In this document: positions 53,816 through 64,000 of the stretch, in pieces
How positions within the stretch are numbered: the stretch's first letter is position 1
Layout of the letters: each line of letters begins with the position of its first letter
Assembly: GCA_034508935.3 (NCBI GenBank)
Contig: CM067442.1
Span: 82,931,868-82,995,867 of the forward strand
Direction: 5' to 3'
DNA length: 64,000 bases
From: Berghia stephanieae
Lineage: Eukaryota > Mollusca > Gastropoda > Nudibranchia > Aeolidiidae
The notes under the pieces: generated by a model
Told to the model about the DNA's origin: nothing
What the model saw: only the letters and a program-made list of their open reading frames with translations
Database searches by the model: none
Position numbers and translations under genes: made by a program

Positions 53816-54698
53816 GAGCTGAAAGTGTATGTTGAGGGAGAGGAGATGGGAGCGAGTTTAGTTTTAAGGGTCACAGGCACTCAAATAAGAGTAAGATAGA
53901 GGGAGTAACAGTAACAGTTCCAAAGATAGGTCCCAGTAGTAGTCTACACTGTGCATTGCCCAATGCCATCTTAAGCCTTTCCCAGACGCCAGGAGGCCCA
54001 CAGTTTGTTCCTAAATCCCCACTTTCAGAGATTTGAAAAAAATACACCCACCCGTTGATAGATTCTATTAACAACCAAAAATAATATCAGATTATCTCGT
54101 GACAGAGAATGCCAGCTATTGTCTAGTCAAAAGATATTGATCTTTAAATAGAAAAAAAAACAAAAAAACAAACAAACTGGCAAAGAGGGGCATTGAATAG
54201 CAAGTGGCAGTAAGATAATTGAGCATTACAGATTATACCATTATAATCATGATTAATCCCTTTCCATTTTGCAACATTCTCATAATGGAAGTATGAGAGG
54301 GTTTTTCTGATAGCAAAAAGAAATGTGTGATCTTCGTAGTAATAATTTCATATCTATAAGTTACTATTTGCTGCCTTAACTGATTTGTCAGGGTAAAGCA
54401 GATGTTGAAAAGTGAAATTAAATTTAAAATAGTAAAAAATGCAAAATACAATTCATTAAGCTAAATTTTAGGAATATGGAGAACTATGACCAGTCATCTC
54501 AAAATGGTATTATGTCGGGATGAACATGATGCTTTAAATTGGAGTTGAAGGTTAACTTATAAAACTTGAATTTCTTTAACTTCAAAATACAATCCAATTC
54601 TGATCGTTTTGACTTTATAGATAGAATGCGCTTGGCCAAGGAGTTCACAACATTGCCATCCGGAAGTATAACGAACCAACACACAAACTCTGTGTAAC

Positions 54699-54760
54699 CA
54701 TGAACTCTTATAGTCTGGTTAATACAGTTTAGTGAGAACAACTCACAAACGCGGATGGCA
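54699..54760 (+). repeat. Family G short repeat
   Basis: AACTCTTATAGTCTGGTTAA and GTGAGAACAACTCACAAACG match 8295-8350; a third piece is at 33768-33805. Confidence 0.45.
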
Positions 54761-55067
54761 AAAAGAATAACAAAGGCCTGAGTGACGTCATCTGCATACT
54801 ATCTATAGTCATTCCAAAATAATAACGTTCAGAGGTGGCGGATTACAAATTTATAGATAAAACAGGGACGGCATTTAAACTGAATGATTAAATAAAAAAA
54901 GAGAATCAATTTAATGCAAACGAGCAGGATATGCGGTTTTCTGATTTGTGAACGAAGAGAGTGACTGTATTATGTTTTGTTTGCTTGGTATTTAAAGAAA
55001 CTCGTTAAACACAGTTTACTCCTCTTATATATATATATATTTTTTTTTACATGAAGGGTAGTATTGG

Positions 55068-55140
55068 GTAGTCTAGAGAGCTCAGTTGGTAGGGGATTCG
55101 TCTAACAAAGCAAATGAATTATATAACGGGACCATTAGAC
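55068..55140 (+). repeat. tRNA-like SINE head
   Basis: GTCTAGAGAGCTCAGTTGG then TAGGGGATTCGTCT resembles a tRNA D-arm/A-box, but no T-loop or acceptor pairing follows. Probably a worn SINE head. Confidence 0.35.
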
Positions 55141-57716
55141 CTGGTGTAAAATATTTTGTGATAGACAAAGGTCCTATTCATCAAATAGTTCCAAACAAAA
55201 ATTATTGTCTATTGCTTACCGATGCTACAGAAACTGGGATAAACTCTTGCTTCATATTTCTAATGGCTCTCTGAGATTTCTTTTTCATATTGTTGACTCT
55301 ATATTAACATTTTAGCATTTAATTCATCCTGGCATAAAACCAGTTAGAGCCGGTTGGTTATATTTTTGGAGGATAATAATAGCCTGAAATTTAGCAGCTT
55401 TTTCTTTCTTCCAAATCATGCCCTTATCCTTGTGAAATTTTTAGGTATTAAAAGTCATTCATTTCGAGTCAATTAAGATGAGGAAACTATCAAAAAGGTT
55501 TGAAAGAGGCTCAAAGTTGACAATCAAAATATGAAAATAGTTATAACTACATTAAATGTTCAACATTGACAGAATGTTCCTAATTTCAATCAAGAGCAGT
55601 GTTTGATTAGGAATGTAAAATATCAGGCTATGTTTTATCCATTTATTAGTTTCATCTCTTTACGCAAACAAAAAATAATAATTAAAAAATGAGAGGGTAA
55701 CTCAGTTTGAGGGTATACTACTTTTAATGTGTATGAAATCGAATCAGCATTTTACCTGCCAAATTCATTAAAAGCAGGTCAAAGAGAAAGTAAGTTTTAA
55801 GTGCAGAGGAATCATTACTCGATTCTTTTGTATTGGCATTTGGTTTCTTGTCTTAGAAAACATGGATTGTAAAAGGAAATATAAACAGTCAGATTGTGAA
55901 GTGCAAAAATGTAAAAAAAAGTTTTCTTGAAAGACATAATAGTACCAACAAAATTGTTTACATCACACACTCTTTGGCAAATATAAACGGTCTAAAATAA
56001 ATAAAATAATAAAGAAAAATAAGAAAATGAAAAGAAAAAGATAACGAAAAGCATTTTGTAATTGATAATCAGAGGACCAAAGAGAAATGAATAATAAAAA
56101 TATCACTTCTAAAAGATATATTGCACATACTATCTCAAATTCCATTTCTCTGGAACAATTTAACAATAAAAACAAAAATGCAAATATGAATGATCAAAAT
56201 CAAAGGGATTGAATGTATATGAGTTATGAAATCTGATGGTCCCTCCTAACAAGTAACATGTAAATGGATGAAATAAGAATGACATTTGAATTCGAGTATT
56301 TAGAAATGGCTGCCTAAGATTTTGGCGAAATATGTTTTTTGATTGAATTAAGAAATAACAATGATTCAATGCCCTGGCGTCAAATCCTGTGAACAATAAC
56401 AAAGAAGCATTTTTGAGAGGGAGAAAAAAAAACAACAAAAACAAAGAAAAAAACCTTACACTAGTGGTTCCATCAACATAAAGTTTAAGTTTTTAAAAAA
56501 TCACTTTGTCATGTAAGTCAACTTTAAACATTAATGACACGTTTTCCTGAGATGAAAAAGCATTCCGATTTTTGCATTTCTCATGCAAACATGAACTTAA
56601 AGTATTCACCAGTGTTTTACAAATTTTATTATAAAGATGTTGAAAAATTATTAAGTAAAATGTTGATCCAAGTGCATTTCCCTCGTTATGAAAATCTTTG
56701 AAATAGACAATTTGAAATGTATTTTTAAAGAGGTGTGTCAAATCAAGTTATTCTTTCTGTCGAACCAAAAAAAAAAAAAAAAAAAAAAGAAAAGAAAAAT
56801 TGTTCAGCAACAGAATTTCGACCCTCATTTTATATTTTGGCAAAAATGGAGCTCATAGTAACAAAGAATCTAACAAAAGAAGGCATTCTTTCTAAAACTA
56901 TCTTTCACACAATAATGATTTCTTTTGCTTTTCAAAAAATATATATCATATTTTTAACCTTTTGAATCACTTTTGCATGATAATGAAAACTAAAGAGTGA
57001 ATTTTACCTTTAAGTTAGAAGAATCTTAAACCAAAATTATTAGAGTATATTTTTGAAAAAAAAAAGTTCCAAAAAGAAAATGACTGACAACTGAAAAACA
57101 AATCTGGCAGTATTAGTATTAATCATTTGTTACCCATATCAGACACACAATCTATTGATGAAAAGTCCATTGTCATTAATCAAATGGATCTTAATTTGTG
57201 TTAAATTAAGCATTAGAAAAATATCCATAAATCAATTTAATTGTTCAATTCATTTGACCATGATGGTATTTATCCTATCACTGAATAAACACCGGTACTA
57301 TGCTTTTATGCAACTCTATCCCTTAAAATTGAATGACATATCGTCAGCTATAGTTTGCAATTTGTACTAAAGCAATTCAAACACCTCAATATATCTTTCA
57401 AACAAATTAAAATGCGAAGTAATGATGTTTGAATAAGACTGTATCAGACCTCTCTGAAAAGAATACTCTGAGGTTTTAATGTAAAAAACTAACAGGTGTT
57501 ATTTAGCTTTAGATACTGTCATGTTGGAATGGGCTTAATAGCAATTTACAAACTAGTCTTTCACAATCACAATGCATCTTGATAACAATTAGAAATTCTG
57601 TTGCCTTAAAGATAAAAAGAAATAATAGTTTAATGTTTAGAAATACCAAAATATGATTTTTCCAACCAACGTTAAAAAAAAAATATTAAAGAAATGGGTA
57701 TGCACATAAGTTCACC

Positions 57717-60700
57717 TTATGTTTGGATGATACCAGACAGCTGCTGAATGATATGCGAGTTGTCTAAAGAGTCAGACCGAGAATGTTTAAGATCTTGGAA
57801 GAGCTTCTTCAGCTTTTCTTTCATAGCTCGCTTCTGGACTTTGGGTTTGGTGTTGTTGGTACGGTTCCTTTTATTAGCAAACCACGATTTTACCTGATGA
57901 ATAAAAACATAACAATTGTCACCAACCACAGAATATAAAAAAAAAAAAAAAAAAGAATATTATAAAACTTCATACAGACAAAACAACAATGTGTGGTTTT
58001 CCTTTTTACTAAATTACAAAACATATAAGCTTTAAAGATATTGCTTTGTTATGATAGTCAACAGGAACATAATGTCTTTGCCTGCGATCATGATCGAGCA
58101 ATATTTTTAAAATGTTATCGGTCATACTGGTTTATATTATTCAAACCTTTGACTTATATTATTTGTTTCTGTATTCATATATTTGATTGACAAGAAAGGC
58201 AGATTTGATGTATAACAATTTTATGAACTTTATGTTAATGTTGTTGTTTTTAGTTGATTTTTTAAAAAAGGACAAAATACCAGAAATGGAATGTTAATTG
58301 TTTAAGGGTTTTGAGATTGAAACCTTTCATCTTTGGTATTTCTTTCTGTTTTAATCTCTATTATCTGGCTTTTTACAGTCCACAGCTTCTAGCAGCTTTA
58401 ATAATATTATAGTGACAATAACTGTAACCAAATCTTTACTCCCAGTTTGGAAGGGGGAAATATGTTTTTAATCATTTGATCACGATTAAAAAAAAATGAA
58501 ATACAGTAAAAATTGAGTTGAAATTCATTAAACTGGGGTCATTTATCTTTTTGTTCATAAAATATATTGATTTATGCGGTGTAAAGTGACTAAAAGCCTT
58601 TTAAGGAATTTAAGGGGTTTTGCTAAAATACGAACAATCACATTGCCTATCACTATGGGGTTATCTCCGTTATGTCATAAGTTTCAAGGATTGGTGTTTG
58701 CCTTGTCTGTTTTAGGCAATACTAGGTACAGTCCACTCTGGATAATCGCAACTCGCTTAATCACAACTTTTGGTTAATCACAACATTTCCCAAGAAACGG
58801 AATTAATTCTGTATAAAAGTCATAATTGCAACTAGCTTCTATTAATCGCAAAAAAAATTTCGACCTCAAAAATGGCAAATTCCAGAAATCAAACAAAGGC
58901 TCATGATTAAATTTTATCATCAGTGAAATCATGACAGGTTAAATGACAGAGTAGGCAGGGTTTAATGCTACAGTAGTGTGTCACCATCCTGTTAGAGACA
59001 AAAGAGGGCGGGCTTTGCAGTATGGGGTTATGAGGTCATCTGTGACCGTAAGATAGACGAGGTGGCTGGGCATAACCTTGACTAGCATTCTATCCAAAGG
59101 GCAGCAAGCAATTGCTATTGTTTGTTTCATGCTATAGAAACCGGAATAAACTTTGGTCCATGGCCCAAATGGTTCTGAATGGACTACTTATAATATCCAT
59201 CTAAATAATCATACAGGGAATTTCCCTCGTTTTAGTGATAACAACATGGTACATTGAAAACAATTCAAATTGTAATTCTTTTTAATGATACGAAAGGGAA
59301 AAAATACAAATTGGAATTAATTTTAATCAAATATAAAAAAAATAAATTATTTCAATTTATCTGAATTTTTATTGCCAATACAAACATGAAATTTGCAGTT
59401 TTAGAAATAAATTTTCTTTGAAAAACATCGTTTGAGTTGAAACATTTCAACTTTTAAAGAAAAATTAAAAACAAGACCACCAGTGCAGGATATATTCAAC
59501 GACCACAACATCAAAATGATTAGTTGTTTGCTTTGAATTTCAAATTGCGTACAACATAATATGATTCCATGTCTAATTCAAGTCTGCATAAGTTTGGCTC
59601 ATATCAATAATCAGTGTATTTCAAGAACAAATGTGCATATTTACTTATCAACCCATTACCCCACATGCAATTTCAATTTATACTTTTAAATTTCATAACT
59701 ATGAATCATAATGAATGTAATTTAATTGGAACAGTTCTCATAGTATTGGAATATCACGAAAAATAGCTGTTATGTAATTCTGACCGTCTGTTTGCAAGTT
59801 GCATTATACATGAATGCAGAAGGTTATAAAATATTTATGATTTAAAAGATAAACTAATACATGAGGGTCCTAATAGCTCAATTGGTTTTAAGCACCTGGT
59901 ACACACACAAACAAAGAGGCTGGTTTTGAATTTGTGTAGAGTCAGCCTTTTTCTTCTAAACCCTTTCTTCGTATGGCAGCGATTGGGTGGATGGCTCTCT
60001 ATAGATCTGTCAGAAAGTATTTTGCGAAAGATTTGCTGTTGTATTCAAAGTTAGCAAGAAATTCTGAAATTCCATTTAGCATTAGAGTAACTGGTACAAA
60101 ACTCCAGCTCCACGTGTGGCAGTTTAAAGGTTCAAAAGAAGATGTCTTGAAGGGAATGGCACCAAAAGGGAAGAAAAAAAAAGAAGAGAATTCCCCCCCC
60201 CCCCCCCCCCCATTCGAAAATTCATTGTGATGAGAATAACATCTATTAGTTAGAACCCAATGCTTAACAAAGGTAAAATGCCAGCGATATACAATCACCT
60301 TTACCATCTATACATATATCATATGTAACACCACACAATCACCCCCTCCTCCTCTTCTCTCATATCCAACACAAAATTTTAATAACCCCCCCCCCCCCCC
60401 CCCCACCCCCCAAAAAAACAAAATTAAAAAAAAAAAAACCTCAAGCTTTTGTATAGCGCAATAAATAAACGTGCTCTAAGTGCTTTACAAAGGGCCCACG
60501 ACCAACATGTAGAACGAGACACGACTCCTGTTGGGTGATATTATGATGTTTCCGGACAGAGACAACTCGTATTAACGGCCAGGTACTCAATTTTACACCT
60601 GAATACTGTGACCGAATGTGAGTAAAGAGCCTTTTCCAAGGATTCAACAATGCGCCAAGCAAGGCTTGAACACAAGACATTCTGATCTGAAAGTGAGTGT

Positions 60701-63362
60701 CAAAGCACAAGACCACATAACTGCACAACACACTTTGATAATAAATGATAAAACTGAAAATCAAGTACTTTACCTGAGTGACTGTGATTCCCCCATCTCT
60801 AGCCATTTTCATCTTGTCCTCTTTAGTTGGATATGGATTGTCAAGGTGGTCCTCATACCACTGGGACATAATACGAATTGCTGTTTGTCTCAGAGGCTCA
60901 TTATGTCGCAGTCTGCGAGATTCGTTCCGAAAATCAGTGTCTTCCTGTTTCATGAAGTTGGCATATGTTTCTAATTGTTGATTATTGTAATTTGGAGTAT
61001 TCTCAGTCTTCTTGTTGTAGGCGCTTTTGGATGTTGAAGTTGAGATTTTATCCGATTGAATTTGGTTTTTACTTGATGTCCTGTAATCAGGAAATTCAAA
61101 CATTTCATTGGTATCAAACTTTGATGTTGAAGGTATAGTAAATCCAGAGCGAGAATTATGCATGTCAGCCATTGATGGATAATAACGTTTGATTTTCTGG
61201 CCTCGATCGTAGTTGAGTAGGTTTTGTTCAATTTTTTCCTGAGATAACTTGTATGGCGTCACTGATAGCATTGTTGGCGAGTATAAGTGAAGTGGCTCTG
61301 AACGAGAATTGTCATTTATGAAAGGATAAGTGCATCTTTGGTTATCTGTAACAATATTGTGGTTGGGTGGAAGAGGTGTATTTGAAACAGAAGGAGGTGG
61401 AGTGAAGTCTGATGGACTCATTGCTGTCATGACTGATGAGTTGTCACTGTAGCATGAACTGGACATGACAGATATAGTTGATAAATTGTCACATGCTGAA
61501 AAATCTGCTGAATCTTCAAAAAAGATAGGAACATCGTCAGTTTCATCAGCATCCTCTGTTGCTTCACTGTCAATTTCTGCCTGGTTTGATTTAATATTCA
61601 TCTCAGGATCGTGATATAACTCTGGCATAACAGCATCATTTCCCCACTCATCTTTTCCTTGGTGACATTGTGATTCCATATTATGAACAGATGAAAAGGT
61701 ATTTAGATTTACTTCATAAAATGCAGAGCCACTCCATGAATTCCAATCAGAATAGTTTGATGCAGATGAAGATAAACAACGTGGATTGATTTCTGTATTA
61801 TGCTGCATATTGTTGAAAGGATATTGTGGACGGTAGTTGGACATGTAAGGTGGATGAAAAAAGGGACTAGAAGATGCACGGTCTTGGACAGAAGAATATG
61901 GAGAACATTTATTGGAACCAATGGTGGCACTTACCCTACTTTTATAGCAATAAGGCTGAATGTTTTCCTGAGAACCATATATTGACGATGTATCACCTTT
62001 TGTCTCCATGGCAACAAAATTGCTAATAATTTTACTTTCCAAATTATACTGATTAGCTCTTTGAGCTTGTTGATGGTCATAAAAATCTTGAGATTCTGCA
62101 TTGTTATGCTGGTGTGATGAAAGTGGGGTGTCAAAAGGTAAATTGTCATTGATAGTATAATCAAAAAATTGATTATTATTGTCTGTATCTAGACTTGAAT
62201 TATGTGTGGAAAATTTAGTGAACGCAGACTGAGGAGGATCGGTCTTATCTTCTTCGTGATATGTCTTTGAGTATAACTCTGGCAAGTAAAAATCTGGTTC
62301 AGTCCCTTGATTTTCATTAGAATGAAAAGAGACATTTAAATCACTCGAATGAAAACTTACATCTGTTGAGTATATTTCTTTAGATAAGATTGATTCATCA
62401 CACATCGATTCATCATGAAAAACTATTCCCTTATGTTGCAAACAGTTCTCTCGTTTGATTTCGGCATCTGATTGCAATATTTTCATTTGTGGAGTAGATT
62501 TTCTATTATTTACATCATATGTCATATTTTCCTTCATCTCCAATTCAGGAGATGTGCCTCTCTCTTTGTTTGTTTTTTCTGTCTTTCTTCTGATAATCTG
62601 ATCATGACATTTTGTATCACATTCTTTTGAATTGACCAAAAAATTATTTTCACTATTTGCATCTTCTTCATCTCTGTTACTCGGTTTATTTAGGAAATCG
62701 GACTGAGTCTCATCCCTTGATAAATTTACAAATATCAGTTCTTTTGAAGGGCTTTTAATTTCTTCTTTTCTTGTTTCACTATCACTCTCACTCTTTTTTT
62801 TCATTTGACAAGTGTCTAAATCAATTATCAAAAATTCATCTTTATTTTCTTCGTCTTTTGTTAACTTCGGCGTAACAGACTTTATAGGAGAATCTTTCGA
62901 TTTGTTAAAGATATCACAGATGGCTAATGTTGGAGAATAATCGTCGTCATAGTTACTCATATTATGCATTGTAACAATACTGCCAAGCAAATTACCTTCA
63001 TCGTTTTTTCTCCCTGAACACGAATTATTAGATGCACAGGTATTGCCATTTGTGGGGAAAAATATGGCTTGTCTATTTTCCTTTTCTTCTGCAGAATCCG
63101 AATCCTTTCTTTCTTTTATCGACGAAACCATTTCAGTTTCAGTCTCCGAATTAGGACTTTTCTGTTCAACTTGAATTTTATTTCCATCATTGTCTGATAA
63201 GGTTGGACTCGGTTCTTCATTCATATCATCGTCTTCTTGGTTGCTAGTATGTTCGTCCATTTTAGTCCTACGATTCTGTAGTATTTTTCCAAGGCTACTA
63301 TTGCCTCCACATAGACACGAGAAATTTAAATTTCGGGAATGCTTCTTGTGTTTTCCCCTCAA
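57717..63362 (-). CDS. TALE-type homeobox transcription factor, two exons
   Basis: Exons 63362-60774 and 57893-57717, phase 0 (donor GTAAAG at 60773, acceptor ATTCATCAG), give 921 residues. Open frame runs past the donor into a SINE, which is read-through and not coding. The homeodomain is at ~818-882. The three-residue loop extension NPYP after WYEDHL, and helix 3 VKSWFANKRNR with Trp48, Phe49, Asn51 and Arg53, mark the TALE class; position 50 is Ala. The intron falls between homeodomain residues 44 and 45, a site used in many homeobox genes. The ~815-residue N-terminal part is low complexity: rich in Ser, Asn, Asp and Glu, with acidic clusters. A basic tail with a possible short helix (KRAMKEKLKKLFQDL) follows the homeodomain. 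It is not clearly MEIS, PKNOX, PBX, TGIF, IRX or MKX; helix 3 is nearest PBX in feel. It could belong to the spiralian-expanded TALE genes, but I cannot assign it. Met35 (MDEHTSN) is an alternative start. Confidence 0.85.
58727..58850 (+). repeat. pogo-like terminal fragment
   Basis: ACAGTCCACTCTGGATAATC, GCAACTCGCTTAATCACAAC and AAAGTCATAATTGCAACTAG: the stacked 'row of AATCgCAA' pattern resembles pogo/Tigger-like termini. Confidence 0.45.
59035..59180. repeat. Family D repeat
   Basis: GACTAGCATTCTATCCAAAG, GCAGCAAGCAATTGCTATTG and GGAATAAACTTTGGTCC match 18030-18175 and 24940-25060. Confidence 0.55.
59862..60150 (+). repeat. tRNA-like SINE, family H type
   Basis: CTAATAGCTCAATTGGTTTT as A-box-like head, GGTTTTGAATTTG as a weak B-box, then GATTGGGTGGATGGCTC. 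No tRNA cloverleaf. Confidence 0.4.
60193..60211 (+). repeat. C19 tract in homeobox intron
   Basis: Uninterrupted run of 19 C. A second run of 19 C lies at 60386-60404. Confidence 0.85.
60441..60726 (-). repeat. Family B SINE beside the homeobox splice donor
   Basis: Full head and body (GCGCCAAGCAAGGCTTGAAC, CAAGACCACATAACTGCAC) with tail CTCAAGCTTTTGTATAGCGC. It ends 47 bases from the donor at 60773. It supplies ~100 spurious codons if the exon is read through. Confidence 0.8.
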
Positions 63363-63560
63363 AGATGTTCTTCTTTCTAAAGAAACGAAAAGCCAGCAGT
63401 CGACGTATTTTTCACCGATTCAGAAATTTGCGTGCCGTTTCTTTTTGCACACAGTCTGTAACAGTGTCACTGATTGGCTATTTGGCGCCGTCCATTTCCA
63501 TTCAAGGCAGTAATTGGATCACATTTTTAGCTAAAAAGTAACATGACTGTTCACGTGATT
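63363..63560 (-). promoter_or_regulatory. Proximal promoter region of the homeobox gene
   Basis: Directly upstream of the homeobox start, read on the - strand, are an E-box CACGTG (63552-63557), an E2F-like site (TTTGGCGC on the + strand, 63481-63488) and an inverted CCAAT box (GATTGGCTA on the + strand, 63472-63480). The last two are adjacent, about 110-125 bases from the start codon. Motif calls only; no TATA box is seen. Confidence 0.4.
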
Positions 63561-63738
63561 TTCATCAGTCGTTCCACGGTCATATCAATTTTTTCTTATT
63601 TTAATTTTCTTTATTCTCTCGATGATAAATTTATAGTGTAATTTTTACTCATCGGAATTATATTGCCTCACAATTATAAAAAGTCATTTTAACCATTCTA
63701 TCCAGGAAATGTCCAGTTTACTTCATAGATGATCCCTT

Positions 63739-63742
63739 ACTT

Positions 63743-63819
<77 letters not shown>
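63739..63819 (+). repeat. (GA)40 microsatellite upstream of the homeobox gene
   Basis: About 80 bases of perfect GA dinucleotide, ~380 bases upstream of the homeobox start codon. Confidence 0.95.
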
Positions 63820-63823
<4 letters not shown>

Positions 63824-64000
63824 GTTGTCAACTACCTTCCTCATCTATGTGATATTTCATTTTAAAATAATATGTAGGAAAAGCAGGCATCGCTTATGAG
63901 ACGTTACAGTCACCCATAAATTTATATGTCAAAATACCTAAAATTGACCACGGAGAATTCGGACATTCAAACATGCCATGTGGGGAAGACGATGTGATTT
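63820..64000. other. No recognised feature
   Basis: AT-rich sequence to the window edge; no exon resembling XPD or another gene is seen. Confidence 0.5.

Larger units (their letters stand above)
53044..57716. other. No XPD exon or other gene recognised
   Basis: Follows the GTAAGA donor of XPD exon 19. Apart from a family A copy, a family G piece and a tRNA-like head, the sequence is AT-rich with no frame resembling the missing XPD C-terminal region. It may be XPD intron or intergenic DNA. Confidence 0.5.
57894..60773 (-). other. Intron of the homeobox gene, mostly repeats
   Basis: It contains the pogo-like piece, a family D copy, a tRNA-like SINE, two C19 tracts and a full family B SINE, listed separately. 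I see no further exon on either strand. Confidence 0.6.

Noticed and set aside
60441-60773. C-terminal 110 residues of the 973-codon homeobox frame
   Set aside because: They derive from intron and a family B SINE; the donor at 60773 joins in phase to the rest of the homeodomain at 57893.

Overview
The window is nuclear DNA of an invertebrate animal, most likely a mollusc (a lophotrochozoan; a gastropod fits well). The evidence is AT-rich sequence, short GT-AG exons in large introns full of SINE and LINE debris, ATT/AT microsatellites, an Ig plus coiled-coil plus C1q secreted protein of the kind seen in snail and bivalve immunity, and protein sequences close to animal PEX6 and XPD. There is no sign of operons, CRISPR arrays or LTR elements.

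Layout. 1-3726: repeats only, including a 530-bp SINE-like element with intact target-site duplications. 3727-7699 (+): a two-exon gene for a secreted Ig/coiled-coil/C1q protein; exon 1 holds only the signal peptide. 7700-9765: SINE fragments and nothing coding. 9766-31438 (-): a 19-exon PEX6 (peroxisomal AAA+ ATPase), complete apart from a one-base phase problem at an A6 run in exon 1. 31439-31600: a very short divergent promoter with two opposed ETS-type motifs. 31601-53043 (+): the first 19 coding exons of ERCC2/XPD (TFIIH helicase), reconstructing exactly the first 555 residues of the human-length protein; the last ~205 residues are not seen. 57717-63362 (-): a two-exon TALE-type homeobox gene with a very long, Ser/Asn-rich N-terminal region. 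Since XPD is unfinished when this opposite-strand gene begins, the homeobox gene may be nested in an XPD intron.

Repeats. I recognise several SINE-like families (named A-H here): A, a ~530-bp retroposon ending in a GCGC-rich stem and CCTTAAAAAC; B, a tRNA-derived SINE ending in an L2-like GCGCTATATAA tail; E, a tRNA-derived CORE-SINE; C, D, F, G and H are smaller families. There are also 3' fragments of several LINE lineages, Tc1/mariner and mariner remnants, pogo-like termini, a 128-bp near-perfect hairpin, and many poly-G/poly-C tracts of 14-22 bases.

Functionally the genes are unrelated. PEX6 serves peroxisomal import, XPD serves transcription and nucleotide excision repair, the C1q protein is probably a secreted recognition molecule, and the homeobox gene is a transcription factor. 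PEX6 and ERCC2 are probably co-expressed housekeeping genes through their shared promoter.
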